Below are positions 30,554-43,350 of a DNA stretch of 64,000 nt, in pieces. The notes beneath the pieces are model-generated. The model was given only the letters and a program-made list of their open reading frames with translations. It searched no databases and had not been told where the DNA came from. Source of the stretch: Branchiostoma belcheri. Taxonomy: Eukaryota; Chordata; Leptocardii; Amphioxiformes; Branchiostomatidae. A program made the translations under genes and the position numbers. Location: contig NW_017804043.1 in the NCBI RefSeq assembly GCF_001625305.1, positions 2,191,284 through 2,255,283 of the forward strand, written 5' to 3'. How positions within the stretch are numbered: the first letter of the stretch is position 1; every line of letters starts with the position of its first letter.

Positions 30554-33500
30554 ATGGCTAAGATTATGAAAAGATCTTTTATCACCATTCCAGTCTTATT
30601 TGCTGTAGTTTTGATTTTATCTTTCTTCCTGCTGCAGGAATACAACCTTACGAAGTAAGTATCTTTATGTTTACCTTCTTGTGTTTGAGTAACAGTAAAC
30701 AGAGCAGTAGTTTGTTAGGCTAGACCAATCGTCTATTTGTTTGTCGGCATGGTGGCCTTGAAAAGGTGTACTTAAGTCCAACTGTTCTACCATGTCTTCC
30801 ATGCACATGTGTATGTGAAGAATTGCAATAAATAAATAAATAAATAGATAAATAAATTGTGGAGGTAAACATTATGGATTTGCTTTGCAAATGTTACCTT
30901 TCTAGTTTTGTTACTAAAAGGTTATTTCAGGTGGGGGGAGAGATTATGTGAACAAAGAAGATTCGTACATAATGCTTTAGAATTAAAATTGATATGTCTT
31001 CTTCGTCAGTTCAGTGGTTTGAACTTCTTAGTCTTATTTGTTGATTGACGGCCAACATCAACGTACTTTGCCGCACTTGGTTGGTTGGTGAGGTCAGAGG
31101 TCACGGTAGCATGTTGATGTTTTTTTCAAAAGTAATGTGTCGGAAAATGGCAGCTATTGCAAGCTATCCAGCTTGTTCTTAAAGGAGTCTAAGGATTGGA
31201 CAGACACGACCTCGCAGGCAGGGAGTTCCACTCAGCTACAGTTCGTGGAAAGAAAGACATCTGCCTGTGTGTTGTTCTGCAGAGACGCATGTCTGCATAA
31301 AGCACATTAAGCACATTAAGCATGTCTCCACAAAGCACATGTCGTAGGTCAGGGGGTGTGACCGTCTTGTCTGTCGTTTGTGTTGACTGACAGTGGGCAG
31401 GTTACGGGAGTCAACAGTGATCATTCCGTGATGCAACTTGTAGAATGTTGTTAAGGCCACACCGACCTAATTTTATGACATCCTCGCGCGCATTGATTTT
31501 CGCCTGTTCAGAGGATGTCAATTTCAGTGAGGATGTCAAGTTCTGTTAGGAAGAAACGCGCAAATAATCGAAGCCTTTAACAGTGATTAACTTGTTAGTT
31601 GAGGGGAGGTGACGAGAGGTGAGGTGAGGTGAGACATACTTTGTCGACAAATGTACCGATTTTGTATTCACGTAAAAGCCACAGGAATACCTTGATAACT
31701 TGATAGAAAATACAGCAAATCGAATGGAAATTACCTACACAGTACATTTCTATCTTTTAAATAAACTGTCATTTTACATCTCACGCTAGATTTAATATTG
31801 TTTTTGCGTCAGCTTCAGTACAAAACCCCTGATGAAGAGAAAAGTTACAGCCTTTGGCACTAAGGGTTCATTCATCGACTGGTACAACGTTACATCAGCA
31901 TTTCGTATTAGGTAAGTGTATCTCAACATTTATCCAGTTGCTTGAGTGACTGATTTCTTGTGTAGATAAGTAAATATTCAAATCATTTTTGCAAAACACT
32001 ATTATTTATTAAGAGGGATCCATATACAAAGAAATGGTACACAAACTGGAAATGGTACAAAAACGAAGCTGCAAGATTCTGTATAAACAAATATGAAAGT
32101 GGTGCTAGTGTCACGGAAATGAAAACAAACCTACAGTGGGTGTCACTGGAAGACAGGCAAAAAATGACGGGCCCAGATATTGCGGAAGAATCTGTTGCGG
32201 AATATTACATCAGATTTGAAAACAGATTGGATAATGTTGTTTGAGGAGTTGTACAGACGGGATATGAAAGAATAACATTTTTTGCGCCATGTAGCGTCAA
32301 ATGTATCAGTCATATATGTACACAAGTTAAATATTTTAACATTTTTGTTTCAGCAATCTGACGAGTCGCTCTTTCAACCCATCAGAAAATTTCGTCATCT
32401 TTAAGTTTAACCAGTCTGAGAAAAATGGAACGTCTGTCACGACAACACCAGTGGGACATTACCGGACATGCGCGGTTGTCGGCAATAGCGGCATTCTCCT
32501 TGAAAGCGGCTGTGGGGAAGACATTGACCGCAATGATTTTGTTATCAGAGTAAATGGTGCTCCATTAAAGACATTCGAACAGGTGACAATACCTCCATGT
32601 TTCATCTTGTCCTTTTGATCGATCACTATAAGATGCTAATGCAATCCTTTATTAGTATCTTTACAAGTAAGATCTATAGTATTTGAAAGTTGATTAAAGG
32701 TGAACATCATTAAGTAGAACTTATTTAAATAAGGACCTCATTTGCATAATTTATGAGAAAATGCTATAATGGCATTCTTTGTTAAGATAAGACTATCTTT
32801 TGGTGTAGAATATGATCAACAGATATAATTCATGCATAATAGGGGATTGATATATAATATCTGAGTCATAAAGGCTAGCATCATTTGGCGAAGGTATGAG
32901 ATCGTGGAACTCTAGTTGATATTTTTGTTTGTTTCAGGATGTCGGTGAGAAGACGAACATGACCATTATCAACAGGAGAGCATTAGACCAAATAGATAGA
33001 CTCAATTCAGACCCCCATTTGATAATTTCTCGGAATAACTCCATAATGAGCTATATACTCGGCACCCACGGAAACTTTACTGCTTTAAACACGATGATAA
33101 GGAAGTTGGATCTTAACATCACAATCACGTATTCGGTGTCTCCACCAAGACCTCATATCAAAACGTAAGTGTCCCATGATGAAATCTCTCTTTCTTTCTC
33201 TCCCTCTCTCTCTCAGTCTCTCTCAGTCTCTTTCTTTCTATCTATCTGTCACTAAAACATATCGGGGTCCGTTTTGACCCCATTCGGCAAGATTGATCGC
33301 AAAATGCTTCATTCGGATGTGGGTCCTGACTTTCTTTCATCTATTACAGTATCTCTGTCAAATATCACTCTAATCAAAAATTGTCTTGCATTTAGGTTCT
33401 GGAATGAGAAGTACAACAGCAACCTTTCCGAGATGGCTACAACTCTCGGACTCAATACCTACACCCTTGCCAGTACATTTTGTGAAGTCATCACCCTATA

Positions 33501-33681
33501 TGGCTTCTACCCATATCAAACGAATGTTTACAACAAAACATTATATTACAATTACTTCGACAAGATATCCATGAAAATGAAAGTCAAGAGAAGTATACAT
33601 GATTATTTTCACCAGCATGAACTTTTAAAATCACTACATGACAGTGGGGCACTTAAGTTGGTAACGGATGTATGTAAATAA
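30554..33681 (+). CDS. ST8Sia-type (alpha-2,8) sialyltransferase, complete
   Basis: Five exons: 30554-30654, 31813-31911, 32354-32582, 32938-33164, 33396-33681; phases 2, 2, 0, 2 all join. The product is 313 residues, a Golgi type II membrane protein: short basic N-terminus (MAKIMKR), anchor 8-27, then the lumenal domain with many N-glycosylation sequons. Sialylmotif L is clear ([16 protein letters not shown]...DFVIRVN, 106-134). Motif S is around 234-258 ([18 protein letters not shown]), motif III is LYYNYFD (268-274), motif VS is near H287 before GALKL. Cys 106, 120, 248 and 312 match the two disulfides of ST8Sia enzymes. Predicted role: transfer of sialic acid from CMP-sialic acid to sialylated glycans. 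Motif S lacks the usual P-S/T-T-G start, so activity is not certain. An alternative acceptor at 31819 drops two residues. Confidence 0.92.
30815..30960 (+). mobile_element. LINE 3' tail and fragment of the ccatggtaactgg-type element
   Basis: gaattgcaataaataaataaataaatag looks like a LINE end. The following aggtaaacattatggatttgctttgcaaatgttac matches the 3' end of the repeat at 33808-34095. Both lie in intron 1 of the sialyltransferase gene. Confidence 0.55.
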
Positions 33682-33807
33682 GGACTTGCTATGCTAACCT
33701 ACACAGGAGTAAACATATTGATTTAGGTTATTTTTTTCGCCTTTCTGTTCCAGACAAATGAAACTATTGCTGACAGTAAAAATCAAGGCGATGGTTGTTC
33801 GTGATTT

Positions 33808-34095
33808 TGTTATGTTTACCGAAGGAAAACATATTGTTTTTCCTCAGTTTCTTCCTCTTTTTCTTCTCCAAACAGTGACCTCTGACCTGACCAATGACAT
33901 GATTTGTTGACGTCTGTTACCATGGTGACTGGTCTTGGGCTATATAATGTTGCAATTTCATGGTCTGCTCTGCTCCTGTCACCATATACTAGTAGCACAC
34001 GTATGTGAATTTGTTTGAGTAAGATTTAACAGAGCAGACCATGTTCGAAGGTAAACATTATGCATTTGCTTTGCAAATGTTACTTCTCTAGTTAT
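33808..34095 (+). mobile_element. Interspersed repeat, ccatggtaactgg family (copy 3, longest)
   Basis: From tgttatgtttaccgaaggaaaacatattg through tgttaccatggtgactgg and taacagagcag to aggtaaacattatgcatttgctttgcaaatgttac. The two ends share inverted taacatttgc / atgttta-like sequence, suggesting a non-autonomous DNA element. Copies or pieces occur near 7690, 10165, 27478, 30660 and 35275. Confidence 0.7.
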
Positions 34096-34264
34096 TGGTT
34101 TATTTTTATGTATACAGGGTTCTGGATACAATAGGGGCCTACCACTGACTCCGTGCTGCTTTTATGTCTATTGTATATTAAAGTCGTGACAACAGCAAAA
34201 ATTTCCTTCGACCAATTTCCCAGATCGCCAGAGAAAATTTTTCCATCAATTTCAGTCCACGCGT

Positions 34265-34435
34265 TTCTACACAATTGCCTATTTCAAAGCGGGGTTACAA
34301 AATTCAGTGACCCTCTTTCAAATCCGGCACAACCCTTTAGCCCACTTCTTTCCGTACGCAATTGCCTTTCAAAGCGCAGGCAGATTACACAATTCAGCGA
34401 CCCTCTTCAAAAGCCGTTGACCCCGCCGAGGATTC
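34265..34435 (+). repeat. Two diverged ~85-bp tandem units
   Basis: caattgcctatttcaaagc...aattcagtgaccctctttcaaa and caattgcctttcaaagc...aattcagcgaccctcttcaaaa lie in tandem downstream of the sialyltransferase gene. Confidence 0.65.
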
Positions 34436-35274
34436 CCAGTTTTCACAATCATGACCGGCACCTCTGGTACGGAATAATTGCCAGATGCTGTCAAAACTCT
34501 GAAACTCCTTTGAAGTATTCATTCCAACGTTTGATATTGTGCATGCTTCAAAATACGAATTCAAGTCCAGGGGACTAAGACATATGAGAACAAGAACTAG
34601 TTATGCCTTCAAGAACGTACAGAATTATCAACCAAGGATAGAGGTGTTCATAAACTCGTATTTTCCTAGAGCTATCGCTGTATTCATGACTTTGTTACTC
34701 AGTAGCTTTGATACGATCTCTGGTGCCGTGTCTTACCAAGGAAGGTCACAGTCTTGTAATTGCGAACTTGTACCCGTTTAGTCAGCCGTTCAACTCTACG
34801 ATGACTTTTTACCAAAATTGCCACTGCCCCTATTATACTTTGCTACTGGCAAGAAGCAATAACGGTTGGTTTCTACGAATTTCATTCCGTTTCCATATAT
34901 ACATGTACAGGTCCCCTGTATATATCCTTTCTGTATGTTGAGTTTTATTCAAAGGCGCGCAAAGCGATTTCAAATTTCCTCATCAAGAGTATTTTTGTTT
35001 TGCCTGAAATATGCATCAGATGCCTAATAAGGAAACAGATAAATGGTCACAGACAGTTTCCGTTATAGAAGGAACTAAAAGATCTAAAAGGGTATCTACT
35101 CATTACCATTACATCAACTCAAGCTACGTAGTGACATACTCCATATGCCTGTCAAGGACTAGCAGATTCCCAAAGGGATCTCTTTACGAATTGCCTTGAT
35201 AATGTCTGTCCGACATGCCTTGGCGTTCATGTAATTTTATCCTACACCGGTCGCTGATAATGATCATATTGTTT

Positions 35275-35512
35275 TTACACTTTTTATGTTACCTTCGCAG
35301 AAACATGTTTTCCATCTGATTTTTCTTCCTCTTCTGCAAATACATAAGGTCAATGACATGACATGGGCGGCTGTCACCGTGGTGACTGGGACTGTAGCAG
35401 ACACTCTATGGTATTGAATTACATTATGTAGCAAGACAGAGTTGGAGGAGCTGGTCACAGCATGTTTGCGTAAGAATAAACAGAGCAGTAGTATGCTGGG
35501 CTACACCGTGTG
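35275..35512 (+). mobile_element. Interspersed repeat, ccatggtaactgg family (copy 4)
   Basis: Contains aaggtcaatgacatgacatg, ggctgtcaccgtggtgactgg, acattatgtagcaagacagag and aaacagagcagtagt, in the order seen in the other copies. Confidence 0.75.
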
Positions 35513-36574
35513 AATGTCAACGTTTTGTGCATTTTTTTGCTTATGTTAAACTATTGATAATAAAGAGCACAATGAAACTGTATCTGCTCGCACATGCATC
35601 CACTCATCTAAGCGTAATTCGTGCGAACGTACCTGAAGCGAACATAACTCGCCTGGATTGATCGCAGAATTCATTTATGAAGACAAGATCTTCCAAACTA
35701 CATAAATGCACTTTAGCATGACAGTTTGTGTAAGGGATAATTAGGTTACAGCTGTATAAATGTGTCAGGTTAGAGTCTGAGCTGCAATTATCTTTCGCTT
35801 TTGCCAGCATCTGATGTGTGAAGAGTCAAAGATCAGGACCTTTTGACACATTGGCATGGGGCTGTGGATAATCCTTTTTGAAAAACTATTGGAATGTTTG
35901 CACTGCAGTCAACCGATGAGGATCATATTGAGATATTAAAATCAAAAAACAACGTCCTTTACCACTTGCTTAACTGCATTCAAAGGCAAAGCTCTTGATA
36001 TTTTTGGAAGGAACTATAAAAATCATGTACGCTCTCGCCTGTTGTCCTCGATTAAGTCAAGCTATGTAGTGACACAAAGATCTCACTGCCTACCTTTCAC
36101 GAGATGATACTTACCTTTAGAGAAATTTGATCGTGTATTTTGTTTGTGCCTTTGTCTATTCTGGACAAATTTCTACAACAATCATTCTCAGTCTTTGTAA
36201 CTTACTTACTCTTCTAGTGAAGAACAATGTATTATATCTGTATCATATATGAGAAAAAAATAATTCCCAAAGCGTGTATAATTCAATGAGGACTGTCTAA
36301 TACGCCTGGTCCCCTGGCATCAATACATTATTGATGGCATCAGAGCAGACCTTACGGGGAAACTCAACTGGGCATGAAAGAAAAGCAACAGCCGTGAAAA
36401 ATCCGATATGACACGTTTTCGTGCAGGTAATGATCCCTTACATACCGGGGATAAGGTGACAAAATAATGGATGTGTTATTGCTTTTTTCATGAGTAACCG
36501 CAAAGTAGTGTTCACCAACAAAGGGCCAATTTGGATGTAAACCACGAAGGGTCGTAGCTTGGTAGCCTGCAATC

Positions 36575-36695
36575 CATCTGTATCGGTATAGCCGGTATAA
36601 CCGCCCTTCGGCGTAACACACCAGCTTCGCAGGCACGCGGCGCTTGTTACACCTAACCCTTGAACATCTAACTCTAGGCATGGTAAAGCTATCTA
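36575..36695 (-). repeat. Interspersed repeat, family with tatagccggtataaccgcc (copy 2)
   Basis: Matches the copy near 6215-6345, including cgtaacacaccagcttcgcaggcacgcggcgc and cacctaacccttgaac. The surrounding 34.4-38.0 kb holds no recognised gene; other degenerate repeats are likely. Confidence 0.75.
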
Positions 36696-37185
36696 ATGAC
36701 AATGCCCCTACTGTACTAGGTTACAGCGAGTTCCACTCTGCGATAGTTCTAGGAAAGAATGACTTCTTAACACCGCAATCCTTGGTTGATAACTCTGGTA
36801 CTTGAAGGCATGGCTATTTCTTGTTCTCTTCTGGGCTGGTATTAGGTACTTAGTAGTTGGGACGTCCACCAGTTTTTTAGTCATTTCATCGCAGTTACCG
36901 TTGGCCCACCAGGGAAGCTAGTAAGAAGCCGGTGGTAGATGCGGCGTGTGGGACCCAGGCTAGAACGGTCGTGGTGGAGACGGTAAAAATTACCAAAAAA
37001 TGGACAAAAAAATGTTGACAAAAACACTACAGAGGCATTTTCTTAAGTGGAATATTCTGTTCATCCCCATTTCACTTATGACTTGAGATTCAGACACTGA
37101 CAAGCACACAACTTCTCCAGAGAGTCTATACAGTATGGGACGAAGATGTGTTGTAATTTAATGTAATTTAATTTTATATTTATAT

Positions 37186-37435
37186 CAGAAAGTTTATTGC
37201 AAATACTTGCCCGAAGGCTAATTGCAGTTCCAAACAACATAGAAAGAAAGTACAGTGGTATGTGAGACTATATCTACTTCTAACATTATACTATATTCTA
37301 CAACATGACATGACACTAGTTTTACTGGGTTTGACTTCTTCTTTTTAGGCAGTGGAAGACGAATTTACCCACTTCTTCTGTAATATGTGGGTTCTTTGAT
37401 TTTAGTAGTAAAAATGTTTTTTTGTGGTAGGGAAC
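37186..37435 (-). mobile_element. LINE 3' end (gcaataaactttc family), copy 1
   Basis: Read on the minus strand it ends cgggcaagtatttgcaataaactttc. A close copy with the same internal text (ctatatctac...cattatactatattctacaac, tgggtttgacttcttctt) lies at 59945-60165, and a shorter relative at 45130-45215. Confidence 0.65.
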
Positions 37436-38113
37436 GGTGGGGAAGTAAGGCAGCATTTTGGAGCATTTAATATAACCAGCCGCCTCCACATGCCTGCAAG
37501 GCTGGTGTGTTACATTGAAGAACGGCTATAGCCGCTATACTACCAAAAACAACACAGAAACATGTGGATGAGTGACAATGATAGACTACCAGTGCCAGCC
37601 CTGTCGGATGTACACATGAATCACACCTTTCGGCATGATCCACACGCGAAACTGGTGCTCACGGGGACATATACAGACGTCATAACCGTGAACATCGTCA
37701 TCAGCGTGGCAGAAAACATTTCCTTGACGATTTAAAGATCCTGTTTTGAAAGTGAAGATTTCTGTTCTGTTTTATTGAGGAAATAATTTCTGTCGCAATA
37801 GAGCAATTATGACCATCCAATATAAAATTTAACCAAACATCAAATGCCCCATGGTCTCAAATGTTATTTCATTGCCTGTCGTATATAATATACCTTTGGC
37901 CGCGGGGTTTGTTGCAATATTGCATCATTAAACATCAAGGTGGTGCGATACAAACATCCATTTCTAAGTTTCAGTAATATCAGAATTACTCTTTGGTCAC
38001 AAGAAAATGATCCTCCCATTCGTCAGCTGCCATGCTGATTACTTTTGGTTTGGAAAAAATATGAACCTGAAATGAGTCGGACCTGGAATATTTTAGAACT
38101 ATGTACGTTTATT

Positions 38114-38362
38114 TATTTTTTTTATTCCGAAACATGCAATCACAAGACGAGGTGACGGCACACTCAAGTTTTTTTCAACTTATATTAATGCCGCCACCAA
38201 CACAGGGACAGTACAATACTCATTTTCACCTGAGCGAAGTGAGGAAAGTCGTGTAAAGTGCCTTTCCCAAGGGCACAAGATCGGTGGCATGTCAGGACTC
38301 GAACTCGGGGCCTCTGGTTCCGAGTCGAGAACGCTGCCGCTACACGCCACACGACCCCACTA
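38114..38362 (-). mobile_element. tRNA-derived SINE, copy 4, specific to duplication copy A
   Basis: Full-length minus-strand SINE flanked by acgtttatt (38105-38113 and 38363-38371). Copy B has the empty site (near 48763), with a single acgtttatt. Confidence 0.95.
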
Positions 38363-38671
38363 ACGTTTATTGGAAACCTAAGTTCTTGTACACTGTTCAA
38401 ACCACTAACACCTTAGAACAGTCTCTTTTACTTGTAGCACCTGAAAATTTGCTATGTACTCTTCAGATTATACCTTTGTACCTGAAGCTGATATAACCAA
38501 AAAAACAATCAATTCAATTGTCAGATGTGACAGGATTTTGAGAAAATCGTACTTGCGTGTTGCCTCTCTTTGTTGAATGTTTGGGAGAAGCTGTGCTAAG
38601 TACGACGGCCGTACTTATGTATGGGACCTATTGCGTGACTTGATACTTAATTTCAGTGCGTCTTTGTACAT

Positions 38672-39077
38672 TTTTTTTACTTTACTTTACTTTATTCATA
38701 AAAAATCAACATAGCAGTAGTACATGGTACAACTGAATTGGGTTGACCTAACAAAAAGTAAACACGAGTCAACTTAGCAAAAGTACATTAGAGACATCAC
38801 AACACTTACATTATACATAGAGGCACTAAGCCTTCATTTGGCTGTTGTATAGACGGATTGAGTAATGTAAGAATGAATTATACAGTCTGTTTGTTCTAGC
38901 CCTGGGTACCCTGATCCCCCCCGAGTTCCTGAGAGACATTCCCGTTCCTGCTGGCCTCACGTCCGGTACCAAGTCATGCAGTGGATGCTCCGGGTTTAGC
39001 ATGTTTTTGAGCAGTTTAACTGCCGCCAGTTCACGACGTTCCCTAAGAGTGGGAAGGACAGGGACACATTTTCTTTG
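38672..39077 (-). mobile_element. 5'-truncated LINE, specific to duplication copy A
   Basis: The minus frame reads PVLPTLRERRELAAVKLL, LVPDVRPAGTGMS and RTNRLYNSFLHYSIRLYN before a stop, typical of non-LTR ORF2 C-termini. It is followed by a tail of taaagtaaagtaaa. Copy B lacks it: tacatttcctttgacgcat is uninterrupted there. Confidence 0.9.
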
Positions 39078-41924
39078 ACGCATATTAGTCTGATCCTAGC
39101 GTGTGGCAATCCGGATCTAACCGGGGATCAACCTGTAATCCCCACATCATTTAGACGAGATCCACTCAGCGGAATCTGCTTGTACGATGATCCGCCTTAG
39201 CAACACCCGACAAATATGACTATAATGCTCAGCCTGCTAATTCTCGTACAAATTTAATGACTGTCTCATGTACAGTGGGAATGCTGTCTCGTGTATAAAG
39301 TTGAGAAAAGACTGTCTTGAATGGAGGGTAGAGTGAAAAGAAAGTTACATAGACCACTTACCTGAGCCAGCATGGCTCTCCAAACAAGTACGGCAAAGCA
39401 ATCAGCGCGTTGGTGCTTCTTTTTACTAGTTTACTATGTATACGTGGTAGCTTTATATAAGATACTTGAGTGCGCTACCACTTTGCGTTGTACTATGTTA
39501 TACTGTTATACTGTGAGAACAATAAAACATTCGTTGATGTTGGCCGCCAAACAACAAAGAAGAGAAGGACTCCCATGGCCCACGCACCTTTCAGGCCCGC
39601 TGGAGAAGTTAAGTTACGGAGTCGTTGAGATATTGTTTTCATAAAAACAAAACTGAGAGAAAGGCGTGAAAGATGGTCACCTTAAGGGTTTGATAGAAAA
39701 AGGTCAGCACAGGCCAATGCAAGAAACATCGAGCTCGTTTCTTTTCTCGAAAATGGTAAGGGCGAAAGAAGGGGCTTGCCTAAAGTACCTTGGAACATTG
39801 CCCAAACTTGCCGGAAACTTTCGGGCAGGTCACGGGTGACGAGTGCGATGAAAGCACTAAAACATGAAAGGAATCCATGTAGATACAACCCATAAAGTTT
39901 AACTCATGTATATCTTTGTTTTACCCGTATCCACCGCCACAGGATACTCCTTAGCATCATGCTCAAAGGTACCAAGCCTCATTGCAGACAAGCCCACAAG
40001 GGGAGTACAAAGAACTTCGATTCTTATTAGATCTTAAATATTCATGGATTCTTATTGATTTCATTCCGGACGTAGGTGTTCCTATGCGGGTAATTTCTTG
40101 TGGGGTCACAAACAGATACAAAACAACACAAAGACAACGGCGGCGTAAAAAGAGGGGAAGTCATGTGGTGAATTGTTGAAACGTCGTCTGAAAATGACGT
40201 GTATGAGATGAGTTTTCCGGTGGTATTTCCTCTGGGGGTGGTCGTTATTGGAAACTGTCGAACATGAGCAGAGTGAAGGCGACAAGGGCGTTTTAGATGT
40301 GGGTTAGGTCCCAACTCCTTTTCTGCCTGTTAGATTTTGGACCCCTGGTGGCTTGTTTTGTGTTCGTTAGTGTCTATTTGTGACACCAGGTACTAGTTAA
40401 GTTATCCACCACACCATAGCACGCCACAGTATCTTAAATCAGATATAACTTGTCTCGATATGAACATATATTCTACCAGAATAGTACTGCCAAAAGTGAA
40501 GCAGAGACAATTGCCCTTGATAGAGCTGGCTGGAAGTACCTGGCAGAGGGGAGCAAGGGGCCAGTACCTGGCCTGTGCATATAGGCAGTAGGCAGGCAGG
40601 GTATATTCTACCTCACGACTGTACGAACGTTTAATTGCATGTTAATTAAGAAGTTGGAAAGGCTTGCACGACCGGTGTCTTACACAACTGACCACCTGTC
40701 GCAAGTAGCGTCTAGCCTTAATCGTCTTAGCGACAAGTATCCGAGGATCTTAACAGTTTAAGACTTCTAGACACCTGGCAAAGCTTATGACTCACGAAAA
40801 ACAACTTTACTCACAATTCGCAGACAAAGACGATTAAGATCCCGCCTACTGAGGTGTTACTCGTGTAAAAGCCTTGTTCATATCCGCCTTTCCATTTTTA
40901 AGCTTCTATTTTTATAGCTGTCTATTAGTGCTGCAATTTGATGTCTATAATTTATCCTCTCTCTAGAAGCAAATCATTGTTACAGTACTTCATTTTACTT
41001 CAGTAAGCGTTTTTCCTCAAAATAGATGACAAAATGTCCAACTTTCTGTACACTAATTCCCTGAACATTTTTGCTCATTCCCTTAGCTTTAGAGTGATGA
41101 TAGACATTAGACGCATGTAGTGCAAATACTTGCTCATCTTTCCCTCATGGTAAATGATAATTAATAACGAAAGGTGGAACCATACCTTCTCTACTTCCTA
41201 CAAGGTAAAACATAACGCAGTCGGTGGCACCTTTTAAACCATTTTACTCCATTAAGTTTTACTTTCCATCGGACTTTTTTTTAGCGAACTCAGAGGTTGG
41301 TCCATGTACCACCCACGTAAGGCATTAGCCGTGCTCGCACAGAAATGGAACTCTTGCCAGGAAGTTAATAAGAGTGAAGATTGTAGCGTGTTCTGATGAC
41401 TGAACTCGTACACATGTCACGTTACCGGCCGCGAGTGGCGCCGAGGGGCTATTACAGGACGGTTTTGTCTTCTGAAGTCTGTCAGTGACAGTTTTTTTTA
41501 GTGCCTCGCGACACGGATTTCAATCAAGTCAATTTTCGTTCAGGGGAGACCCTAGACGGCTGTATGTGAGTTTGGAATATAAAGCGCACAACCAGAAAGT
41601 TCCACACTAGTTTTGTAGCTACTGTAGGTACGTATAATGTAAAGTAACTGGTCTGGGCCACTCCATACTTCTGTAACCGACGTGTGTGGTTCTTTAACAT
41701 GATCAATGTGTGGTGCTTTTCGTCCACCGTCTTGCTCGAGCTTACTCCCCTCCCAGAACTGATAGGGATAGAGACGGGATTACTAAACACTACACCACGG
41801 CACACTAGATCACTGTGGAATACCTTTCTTGAACAGCGCTAGCCTTTTAATACCTTTGGCATGCATAACATAACATACTGACACTGTACATGTATCATTT
41901 AGTTGTGCATAGGAATCAGATCAC

Positions 41925-42235
41925 AGGAGAATGTAGTTTTGAATAGCTATTCTAAAACCACTGTCAGTATGACGCAAAAGCTGCGTCATAGTTGGATTGG
42001 ACCAGATAAGTGGAGAAAGTAGTTTTGAATAGCTAGCCTAGAATCATTGTAAGAATGACGCAAAAAGCTACATCATAGTTGGGTGGGAATTACTTTTTTG
42101 AATAGTCAATCTGGTACTCCTGTATACATGACCAAAGTGCATGTCTTGGGTATTTCTTCAATGGCCATTCTAAACCATTGTATAAATGACGCAAGACACG
42201 ATTCAAATTATACTAAATGTCCACCTTTTCTTTTT
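41925..42235. repeat. Degenerate ~80-bp tandem repeat with atgacgcaaa
   Basis: Four diverged units share tttgaatag...ctaaaaccattgta.gaatgacgcaaaa; the first carries the near-palindrome tgacgcaaaagctgcgtca. Copy B keeps the array at 52305-52615. Confidence 0.65.
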
Positions 42236-42869
42236 ATACTGTGACTTATGGGTTAAATGCTTCATTGAAACCACACCTTTTGCAGCCTACATCCAATTTT
42301 AACGTTTGGTACAATGCATTCCGTACGTATTAACACAGTTAATAATTCATAAAAACTGCGTGGTGTATAATTGTATACCTGTGTATGTAAAAGGTCCCCC
42401 TTAAATAAAAACAGACAGAAAGGGCTCTTTGTTGCTCTTTTCGTGTCCTCTCTAATGCCATAAGTAAGTTGGTGGGACCAGAACTTAACGGGTTATTTGT
42501 AGTGCTAGGGACAGGTGACAATGTGTTTCTAACGAGTCGCATTCTTCTGTAACAAGGTCATACATATGCTCCCAAAAACTTGTTATTTCCTCGTACTTTT
42601 CACATATTTGAGAAGATATTTTCTTATCCAACTATGGTGTTTAAGAGTATCATTAAAAATTTATTAACACTTTATGTGTTGTGTAGCGTATAGCAGCGAG
42701 TCAAACACACATCACCACTTATAGATTGCATAAACCAAGGAGCTCTCACAAGGGCTTGAAACTCCCTTACATAAACATAAACGTCCTAAAATCATTGAAT
42801 TAGCTAGTTTGTACTTATCCGATCATAATTAAATCAACAAGACATAAAGCAACGATACAAAGCTCTTAC

Positions 42870-43076
42870 CTGTTCTGTTCTGTATTGCTCTGGTCGTCCC
42901 CAAGTTGGCGGTGTCTGTCCCGACGCGTCTGTTCTGTCCTTGGCGGCCGAAGTAAGCCTGGAACGCCCGAGTTATATGGACCCAGCCCGCCCGCGCTTTA
43001 CGGAACGGTTTCCCTGGAGACCAGAACGTCACGCGGTCTGTCTGGCAGCTGATTGGTCAGCTGTACTCTCGCGAGA
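42870..43076 (-). promoter_or_regulatory. Candidate core promoter and first exon, copy A
   Basis: Reading leftwards: TCTCGCGAGA (43067-43076), an inverted CCAAT box (plus attgg, 43052-43056), a CRE-like tgacgttc, a TATA element (plus ttatat, 42972-42977), then GC-rich sequence ending in cagaacag|gtaagag, a good donor (exon end 42870). Order and spacing fit a pol II promoter with a short, probably untranslated first exon. Copy B keeps all these elements. The downstream gene is not identified. Confidence 0.6.
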
Positions 43077-43242
43077 TGAATTGCGCAAGATCGTCGTTAA
43101 CGTTTGGCAGCCCCCCTCATGTTCTTGTACCCGGTGTCAAGCCAAATACATGATCCTGCCAAATACATGACTCCGACACTACTTGAGGGTTTCCAACGTA
43201 CCTAAGACAAGGGGTGGGATGGGTTTAGTCGTGATGTGGGAG

Positions 43243-43350
43243 ACTAAACCTAACCTAACCCTAGCCCTGAACAATGATCCCAACTCTAACCCTAACCCTA
43301 ACCCTAACTCCTAACTCTAATACCAACCCTAACCTGAACCCTAGCCTGAC
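43243..43350 (+). repeat. Interstitial telomere-like array, copy A
   Basis: Degenerate ccctaa units (ctaaccctaaccctaacc with ccctagcc and accaaccc variants), about 170 bases upstream of the promoter-like block. Confidence 0.9.

Noticed and set aside
39372..39644. Small protein conserved between duplication copies (also 49755-50030)
   Set aside because: The frames share a core with a 3-base indel but differ at both ends through frameshifts; no family resemblance and no splice support, so it probably reflects recent duplication rather than constraint.
42480..42632. Minus-strand frame beginning LDKKIS, seen in both duplication copies, as a coding exon
   Set aside because: Copy A has a stop where copy B reads Ser, and the acceptor in front has a weak pyrimidine tract.
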